DNA from: Streptomyces sp. TG1A-60
GTDB taxonomy: Bacteria > Actinomycetota > Actinomycetes > Streptomycetales > Streptomycetaceae
Assembly: GCF_037201975.1 (NCBI RefSeq)
Contig: NZ_CP147520.1
Location: 6,820,001 to 6,884,000 of the forward strand
Direction of reading: 5' to 3'
DNA length: 64,000 bases
The notes under the pieces were generated by a model. The model was not told where the DNA came from. It did no database searches and was given only the letters and a program-made list of their open reading frames with translations. The position numbers were made by a program, and so were the translations under genes. Positions 58,419-64,000 of this stretch are shown here, one piece after another (position 1 is the first letter of the stretch; each line of letters opens with the position of its first letter).

Positions 58419-60191
58419 ATGACTGAGTATGGCCGGGGCCCAGGCTCCGAACCGTGGCATCCGGACGACCCGTTGTACGGGGACGGCGGATGGGACGGAC
58501 AGCAGGCCCAGGAGGGCCGGCAGTCCCCTTACGGCGGCCAGCCGCAGCAGCACTACCCGGAGCACCAGCAGTACCAGCAGCAGTACGACAACGGTAACGG
58601 CGGCTGGGGCAACGGCCAGCAGGATGCCTACAGCCAGGCACAGCAGCAGTACCAGCAGGAGTACGGGGACCCCGGGCGGCACTACCCCGGCCAGAACCAG
58701 CAGTACCCCGGCCATGACCAGCAGCAGTACGACCAGGTCAACGGCGGCTGGAGCAACGGAACGCACCCGCACCCGCAGGGCTCTTACGCGGCCGATCCGG
58801 CCGACCCCTACGGAGGCCGACCCATGGCGTACGGCGGTCAGGAGCCCGACTTCTACGGCACGCCCGACGCGTATCCGCCGCCGGAGCCGCCGTCGCGCCG
58901 CCGCGCGGAACCGGCCCCCGCACCCGAGCCCGATCCACAGCAGCAGGCCGACGATCGGACCGACTGGGATCCGGGGCCGGACCAGGGCGAGCACGCGTTC
59001 TTCGCGGGCGGCGGCGATGACGAGGATGACGACGAGGCGGAGGACCGCGGAGGACGCGGCTACCGGAAGGGCCGCGGCGGCAAGTCCAAGAAGCCGGGCA
59101 AGGGCGGAAAGAAGCGCCGCAGCGGTTGCGCCTGCCTGGTGGTCGTCACGGTTTTCGGCGGCGGGTTCGCCGGTGTCACCTATTACGGTTACCAGTTCTA
59201 CCAGAGCCGCTTTGCCGAGGTTCCCGACTATGCGGGTGACGGTACGAACGAGACCGTGACGATCAAGGTCGACAAGGGTGAATATGGGTCGGTCATCGGG
59301 CAGAAGCTGAAGGCGGCCGGGGTCGTCAAGAGCGTCGACGCCTTCACGGTCGCATTGGCGCAGAAATCCGAGGCCGACCAGATTCAGGCGGGCGTTTATC
59401 TCCTCAAGAAGGAGATGTCCGCCGAAAGCGCCATCGCCCTCATGCTCAATCCCAAGAGCCAGAACAGCTTCACTGTCATCGAAGGCGAGCGGAACAACAG
59501 GGTCTACGCCAGGATCGACGCGAAATTGGGGATCAAGAAGGGCACGACCAAGGACGTCGCCGAGAAGGAGTGGTCGAACCTCGGTCTTCCCGACTGGGCC
59601 AACGACAGCGACGAGATCAAGGATCCGCTGGAAGGATTCCTCTACCCGTCCACCTATCCGGTCGCCAAGGACATGAAGCCCAAGGACGTCCTGAAGGAAA
59701 TGGTCACCCTCTCCAAGGCGAAGTACGAGGCATTCGACCTGGAGGGCAAGGCCGATGATCTGAAGCTGGAGAATCCACTTCAGGTGCTCACCGTGGCATC
59801 CCTCGTCCAGGCCGAGGGGAAGTACAAGAAGGACTTCGAGAAGGTCGCCCGGGTCGTCTACAACCGGCTCGACAAGAACAACACCGAGACGTACGGCCTG
59901 CTCGACTTCGACTCGACGGTGAATTACCTGCGTGGTGAATCCAAGCTGGCGACGGGTTCGGTCGACTCGCTGCGACAGATCGACGACCCGTACAACACGT
60001 ACAAGATCAAGGGTCTGCCCCCCGGGCCGATCGGCAATCCGGGTGAGGTGGCCATCAGGTCGGCACTCACCCCGGCCAAGGGCGACTGGTACTACTTCGT
60101 GTCGATCAACGAGGACGAGACGCTTTTCGCCGTGACCAACGAAGAGCACAACCGGAACCGCGAGAAGTACCAGGAAGCGCAGAACGGATAG
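58419..60191 (+). CDS. mltG: endolytic murein transglycosylase MltG
   Basis: 590 aa. A disordered cytoplasmic N-terminus of about 230 residues, rich in Gln, Tyr, Gly and Asp (QQYQQQYDNGNGGWGNGQQ), then a basic patch, one helix (about 240-262), a LysM-like domain and the YceG catalytic domain. Signature pieces are DPLEGFLYPSTYPV, SLVQAEGKYKKDFEKVARVV (catalytic Glu in QAEG) and NTYKIKGLPPGPIGNPG. Cuts nascent glycan strands at the membrane and so sets their length. The long N-terminal extension is characteristic of actinomycetes. Confidence 0.93.
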   Translation: MTEYGRGPGSEPWHPDDPLYGDGGWDGQQAQEGRQSPYGGQPQQHYPEHQQYQQQYDNGNGGWGNGQQDAYSQAQQQYQQEYGDPGRHYPGQNQQYPGHDQQQYDQVNGGWSNGTHPHPQGSYAADPADPYGGRPMAYGGQEPDFYGTPDAYPPPEPPSRRRAEPAPAPEPDPQQQADDRTDWDPGPDQGEHAFFAGGGDDEDDDEAEDRGGRGYRKGRGGKSKKPGKGGKKRRSGCACLVVVTVFGGGFAGVTYYGYQFYQSRFAEVPDYAGDGTNETVTIKVDKGEYGSVIGQKLKAAGVVKSVDAFTVALAQKSEADQIQAGVYLLKKEMSAESAIALMLNPKSQNSFTVIEGERNNRVYARIDAKLGIKKGTTKDVAEKEWSNLGLPDWANDSDEIKDPLEGFLYPSTYPVAKDMKPKDVLKEMVTLSKAKYEAFDLEGKADDLKLENPLQVLTVASLVQAEGKYKKDFEKVARVVYNRLDKNNTETYGLLDFDSTVNYLRGESKLATGSVDSLRQIDDPYNTYKIKGLPPGPIGNPGEVAIRSALTPAKGDWYYFVSINEDETLFAVTNEEHNRNREKYQEAQNG

Positions 60192-61031
60192 ATGAGCCGC
60201 ACCGACAGCAAGCGCCGGGCCGCCGTGCTCGGTTCGCCGATCGCCCACTCGCTCTCCCCGGTGCTGCACCGGGCCGCGTACGCCGAACTGGGGCTCGCCG
60301 ACTGGTCGTACGACCGTTTCGAGGTCGACGAGAAGGCGCTCCCCGGGTTCGTCGAGCAACTGGGACCGGAGTGGGCGGGGCTGTCGCTCACCATGCCGCT
60401 CAAGCGGGCCGTCATTCCGCTGCTGGACGACATCAGCGACACGGCGACCTCCGTCGAGGCGGTCAACACGCTGGTGTTCACGGAAGACGGACGGCGGCTC
60501 GGCGACAACACCGACATCCCCGGGATGGTCGCCGCCCTGCGGGAGCGGGGGATCGAGCAGGTGGAGTCCGCCGCGATCCTCGGCGCCGGAGCCACCGCGT
60601 CGTCCGCGCTGGCCGCGCTCGCCCGCATCTGCACCGGTGAGGTCGTGGCGTACGTACGCAGCGAGGCCCGCGCCGCCGAGATGCGGCAGTGGGGCGAGCG
60701 GCTGGACATCGTGGTGCGCACGGCGGACTGGGCGGACGCCGAGCGCGGGCTCAGTGCTCCGCTGGTCATCGCCACGACACCGGCCGGGGCGACGGACGCG
60801 CTGTCCAGGGCGGTGCTCGAACGCCCGACGACGCTGTTCGACGTGCTGTACGACCCCTGGCCGACAGCGCTGGCCGCCCGCTGGTCCGCGTTCGGCGGCG
60901 CGGTCGTCAGCGGCCTCGACCTGCTCGTGCACCAGGCCGTCCTGCAGGTCGAGCAGATGACGGGATGCAGGACGGCCCCGGTCGCGGCGATGCGACAGGC
61001 GGGGGAGCGGGCACTGGCCGATCGCGGATAG
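60192..61031 (+). CDS. aroE: shikimate dehydrogenase
   Basis: A 279-aa NADPH-dependent enzyme reducing 3-dehydroshikimate. Substrate motif SPIAHSLSPVLHRAAY, NLTMPLK-equivalent LSLTMPLKRAV (catalytic Lys), SVEAVNTLV, GDNTDIPGM, nucleotide loop GAGATASSALAA, and GLDLLVHQAVLQ. Begins immediately after the mltG stop and is the first of the shikimate genes, followed by aroC, aroK and aroB. Confidence 0.94.
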   Translation: MSRTDSKRRAAVLGSPIAHSLSPVLHRAAYAELGLADWSYDRFEVDEKALPGFVEQLGPEWAGLSLTMPLKRAVIPLLDDISDTATSVEAVNTLVFTEDGRRLGDNTDIPGMVAALRERGIEQVESAAILGAGATASSALAALARICTGEVVAYVRSEARAAEMRQWGERLDIVVRTADWADAERGLSAPLVIATTPAGATDALSRAVLERPTTLFDVLYDPWPTALAARWSAFGGAVVSGLDLLVHQAVLQVEQMTGCRTAPVAAMRQAGERALADRG

Positions 61032-61606
61032 GCACGCGGAACGGCACCTGGCACCAGCCGGGCCGGCCCTGACCTCAAGGGCGTCGGAGGCGGGGCCGGG
61101 TGTCCCAGGTCCGGGGCCGCGCCCATCCTCGCTGTCGCCACCAAGAAGTCCCCTGGGACGACGTGCCGTCCGAGTTGCTGTTCACCCGGCTCGCCCGGCG
61201 GTTCCAACTCCGTCCGATCGCTCTACGACCCGGTGCGCCACACGACGGCGCGACCTGCGCCGTCGACGTCCACAAGGCCTGCGCCAGCCGGCTCGACGGC
61301 GCAGCCGTCCGGCCCTGTGCGGTGCGGTCACCATCGACGAGATCGCGAAGGTCTGACTCGTGCCACGTACGTCCGCATCCGCGAGGCGATCAGGAGGGCA
61401 CCGGGGGAGACGGCGTGACACCACGAGGGTGGAGTTCGGTTTCGTCCCGTCCGCCTGATGGACCTGGGGCCGGGGCGTCGCCCCGGACGTGGGAGGATCG
61501 GGGGTGGCGGACCGGGGCCGCGCACCCGGTGGCCGTCGCCGTACGCGAGGACGCGCGTACACCAAGGCAGCAGGCAGTACCAGGGCGCGAGCACTGAGGA
61601 GCACCG
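61032..61606. other. 575-bp region between aroE and aroC, possibly a decayed gene
   Basis: No intact gene is convincing. From GTG 61100 one frame reads protein-like text (EVPWDDVPSELLFTRLARRF ... DVHKACASRLDG) up to about 61300. Then another frame supplies a sensible ending, CGAVTIDEIAKV, with a stop at 61354-61356. This looks like the remnant of an 85-aa or longer protein carrying a frameshift. The rest (61357-61590) shows nothing definite. Confidence 0.3.
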
Positions 61607-62791
61607 TTGAGCAGGTTGCGTTGGCTGACCGCGGGGGAGTCCCACGGTCCCGCACTTGTCGCGACGCTGGAGGGCCTTCCCGCCGGCGTGCCGATCACCA
61701 CGGAGATGGTGGGGGACCACCTGGCCCGTCGCCGCCTGGGGTACGGACGCGGTGCGCGGATGAAGTTCGAGCGGGACGAGGTCACGTTCCTCGGTGGTGT
61801 GCGGCACGGGCTGACCATGGGCTCGCCGGTGGCGGTCATGGTCGGGAACACGGAGTGGCCGAAGTGGGAGCAGGTCATGGCGGCCGACCCGGTAGACCCG
61901 GAGATCCTGGCCGGGCTGGCCCGCAACGCGCCCCTGACCCGCCCCAGGCCCGGCCACGCCGACCTGGCGGGCATGCAGAAGTACGGCTTCGACGAGGCCC
62001 GGCCGGTCCTGGAGCGCGCCTCCGCCCGGGAGACCGCGGCCCGTGTCGCTCTCGGGGCCGTCGCCCGGTCGTACCTGAAGGAGACGGCCGGGATCGAGAT
62101 CGTCAGCCACGTCGTCGAACTGGCCGCCGCGAAGGCCCCGCAGGGCGTGTACCCGACCCCGGCCGACGTCGAGAAGCTGGACGCGGACCCGGTGCGCTGT
62201 CTGGACGCGGACGCGTCGAAGGCGATGGTCGCGGAGATCGACCAGGCCCACAAGGACGGCGACACCCTCGGCGGTGTGGTGGAGGTGCTGGCGTACGGGG
62301 TGCCGGTGGGCCTGGGCTCGCATGTGCACTGGGACCGCAAGCTGGACGCCCGCCTCGCGGGTGCGCTGATGGGCATCCAGGCGATCAAGGGCGTGGAGAT
62401 CGGTGACGGTTTCGAGCTGGCGCGGGTGCCGGGCTCCAAGGCGCACGACGAGATCGTGAACACGCCCGAGGGCATCCGACGGGTCTCCGGCCGCTCCGGT
62501 GGCACCGAGGGCGGTCTGACCACGGGTGAGCTGCTGCGGGTGCGGGCGGCGATGAAGCCGATCGCGACCGTGCCGCGCGCGCTGCAGACCGTGGACGTCA
62601 CCACCGGCGAGGCCGCCCAGGCCCACCACCAGCGCTCCGACGTCTCCGCGGTGCCGGCTGCCGGCATCGTCGCCGAGGCGATGGTGGCCCTGGTGCTGGC
62701 GGACGCGGTGGCGGAGAAGTTCGGCGGCGACAGCGTCACCGAGACGGCCCGCAACGTCCGTTCCTACCTCGACCACCTCGCGATCCGGTGA
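61607..62791 (+). CDS. aroC: chorismate synthase
   Basis: A 394-aa flavin-dependent synthase converting EPSP to chorismate, the substrate also used by PabB at the other end of the window. Signatures: [10 protein letters not shown] (N-terminal), [29 protein letters not shown], and [23 protein letters not shown] start at 61607, with GAGGAGC 6-8 nt upstream. Overlaps aroK by GTGA. Confidence 0.96.
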   Translation: MSRLRWLTAGESHGPALVATLEGLPAGVPITTEMVGDHLARRRLGYGRGARMKFERDEVTFLGGVRHGLTMGSPVAVMVGNTEWPKWEQVMAADPVDPEILAGLARNAPLTRPRPGHADLAGMQKYGFDEARPVLERASARETAARVALGAVARSYLKETAGIEIVSHVVELAAAKAPQGVYPTPADVEKLDADPVRCLDADASKAMVAEIDQAHKDGDTLGGVVEVLAYGVPVGLGSHVHWDRKLDARLAGALMGIQAIKGVEIGDGFELARVPGSKAHDEIVNTPEGIRRVSGRSGGTEGGLTTGELLRVRAAMKPIATVPRALQTVDVTTGEAAQAHHQRSDVSAVPAAGIVAEAMVALVLADAVAEKFGGDSVTETARNVRSYLDHLAIR

Positions 62792-63306
62792 GCCCGGTGC
62801 CTGTGGTCGTCCTCGTCGGCCCGATGGGCGTCGGCAAGTCCACCGTCGGACGGATGCTCGCCGAGCGGCTCGGCGTCGGCTACCGCGACACCGACGACGA
62901 CATCGTGGCCGAGCAGGGCCGGGAGATCGCGGACATCTTCGTCGACGAGGGTGAGCCGGCCTTCCGCGCCATCGAGAAGCAGGCCGTGCGCACGGCACTG
63001 GCCGGACACGACGGTGTCCTGGCCCTCGGCGGGGGCGCGATCCTCGACGCCGACACCCGCACCCTGCTCACCGGAGAGCGCGTCGTCTACCTCTCGATGG
63101 ACGTCGAGGAGGCGGTCAGGCGCACCGGACTGAACGTCGCCCGCCCGCTGCTCGCCGTCAATCCGCGCAAGCAGTGGCGGGAGCTGATGGAGGCCCGGCG
63201 CAGCCTGTACGAGGAGGTCGCCACGGCCGTCGTGGCGACCGACGGCCGTACGCCCGAGGAAGTCACCCGAGCAGCCCTGGACGCACTGGAGTTGAAGGAA
63301 GCGTGA
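62788..63306 (+). CDS. aroK: shikimate kinase
   Basis: A 172-aa P-loop kinase phosphorylating shikimate. Walker A is GPMGVGKST, the shikimate-binding DTDDDI motif (D in DxD) follows, then [17 protein letters not shown], and the lid region RPLLAV. GTG start overlaps aroC and the stop overlaps aroB (GTGA), a tightly coupled trio. Confidence 0.96.
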   Translation: MSPVPVVVLVGPMGVGKSTVGRMLAERLGVGYRDTDDDIVAEQGREIADIFVDEGEPAFRAIEKQAVRTALAGHDGVLALGGGAILDADTRTLLTGERVVYLSMDVEEAVRRTGLNVARPLLAVNPRKQWRELMEARRSLYEEVATAVVATDGRTPEEVTRAALDALELKEA

Positions 63307-64000
63307 GCGAGACAGTCACCCGTATCCAGGTCGGCGGCACGGCGGGTACCGAACCGTACGAGGTCCTGGTCGGACGTCAACTCCTCGGCGAGCTGGGTGG
63401 GTTGGTCGGCGACCGGGTCCGGCGGGTCGCGGTGATCCACCCCGAGGCGCTGGACGACACCGGTGAGGCGCTGCGAGCCGACCTCGCCGAGCAGGGCTTC
63501 GAGGCCGTCGCCATCCAGGTGCCCAACGCGGAGGAGGCCAAGACCGCCGAGGTCGCCGCCTACTGCTGGAAGGCGCTGGGCCAGTCCGGGTTCACCCGCA
63601 CCGACGTCATCGTCGGTGTCGGCGGCGGCGCCACCACGGACCTCGCCGGGTTCGTGGCGGCGACCTGGCTGCGCGGGGTCCGCTGGATCGCCGTCCCCAC
63701 CACCGTCCTCGCCATGGTCGACGCGGCCGTCGGCGGCAAGACCGGCATCAACACCGCCGAGGGCAAGAACCTGGTGGGCTCCTTCCACCCGCCGGCCGGG
63801 GTGCTGTGCGACCTGGCCGCGCTGGACTCGCTGCCGGTCAACGACTACGTCTCCGGACTCGCCGAGATCATCAAGGCCGGTTTCATCGCCGACCCGGTGA
63901 TCCTTGACCTGATCGAGGCCGACCCGCAGGCCGCCCGCACACCTGCCGGCCCTCACACCTCCGAGCTGATCGAGCGTTCGATCCGGGTCAAGGCCGAGGT
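63303..64000 (+). CDS. aroB: 3-dehydroquinate synthase, cut by the window end
   Basis: The first 232 residues of AroB, the NAD- and zinc-dependent second enzyme of the shikimate pathway. Visible motifs: [19 protein letters not shown] (NAD-binding loop), [34 protein letters not shown] and [13 protein letters not shown] (zinc-ligand Glu). GTG 63303 overlaps the aroK stop. The C-terminal half lies beyond the window. Confidence 0.96.
   Translation, partial: MSETVTRIQVGGTAGTEPYEVLVGRQLLGELGGLVGDRVRRVAVIHPEALDDTGEALRADLAEQGFEAVAIQVPNAEEAKTAEVAAYCWKALGQSGFTRTDVIVGVGGGATTDLAGFVAATWLRGVRWIAVPTTVLAMVDAAVGGKTGINTAEGKNLVGSFHPPAGVLCDLAALDSLPVNDYVSGLAEIIKAGFIADPVILDLIEADPQAARTPAGPHTSELIERSIRVKAE

Overview
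The window is a chromosomal segment from a Streptomyces species. The evidence is very high G+C with G/C-biased third codon positions, frequent GTG and TTG starts, an ssgB gene (the sporulation-septum protein family confined to morphologically complex actinomycetes), phosphatidylinositol mannoside genes, and a gene order (thrS - HIT - EF-G-like - PI synthase - acyltransferase - PimA - pdxST - yebC - ruvCAB - yajC - secDF - apt - relA ... hisS - rarA - rpsD - alaS - ruvX - mltG - aroE - aroC - aroK - aroB) that I recall as the conserved core of Streptomyces chromosomes. No integrase, transposase, CRISPR array or rRNA was found.

Layout. 1-440: three tRNA genes (Gly-Cys-Val) on the minus strand with their own promoter. 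439-4703: pabB/pabC folate genes, an acetyltransferase, a DsbA-like protein and small membrane proteins. 4810-6799: a CGNR zinc-finger regulator, ssgB, and a divergent PGPGW membrane protein. 6878-17420: two tRNA-Val(CAC) genes, identical over 72 nt, flank about 10.4 kb holding a sugar ABC importer (Tat lipoprotein plus two permeases, no ATPase), a DUF624 protein, a 912-aa Tat-exported exo-rhamnogalacturonan-lyase-type enzyme, a giant multi-spanning membrane protein and a START-like protein. The transporter promoter carries LacI-type operator half-sites. This looks like a pectin (rhamnogalacturonan-I) uptake and degradation module.

17490-22418: a DnaQ-like exonuclease, divergent from a DUF4365 nuclease-fold protein coupled to an unknown 467-aa protein, then thrS. 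22479-28087: ion channel, HIT protein, a frameshifted large membrane protein and a divergent EF-G homologue. 28353-31197: a translationally coupled PIM-lipid operon. 31636-37188: LemA-like protein, pdxS/pdxT, yebC, ruvC/ruvA/ruvB. 37254-39226: two orphan genes (a secreted four-cysteine protein and an FHA-like/HTH protein) in visibly less G+C-rich DNA, wedged between ruvB and yajC. 39435-46522: yajC, secD, secF, apt, relA. 46616-54099: DUF349 protein, peptidyl-prolyl isomerase, metallo-hydrolase, hisS, VKOR, rarA, rpsD. 54294-64000: DUF948 and DUF6167 proteins, alaS, ruvX, mltG, aroE, aroC, aroK and a truncated aroB, with mostly overlapping or abutting reading frames.

Many adjacent genes overlap by ATGA/GTGA, indicating translational coupling. 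Several genes have a TANNNT box 7-8 nt before their start codon and no usable ribosome-binding site, a sign of leaderless mRNAs. Strong hairpin terminators are marked between converging or finishing transcription units.
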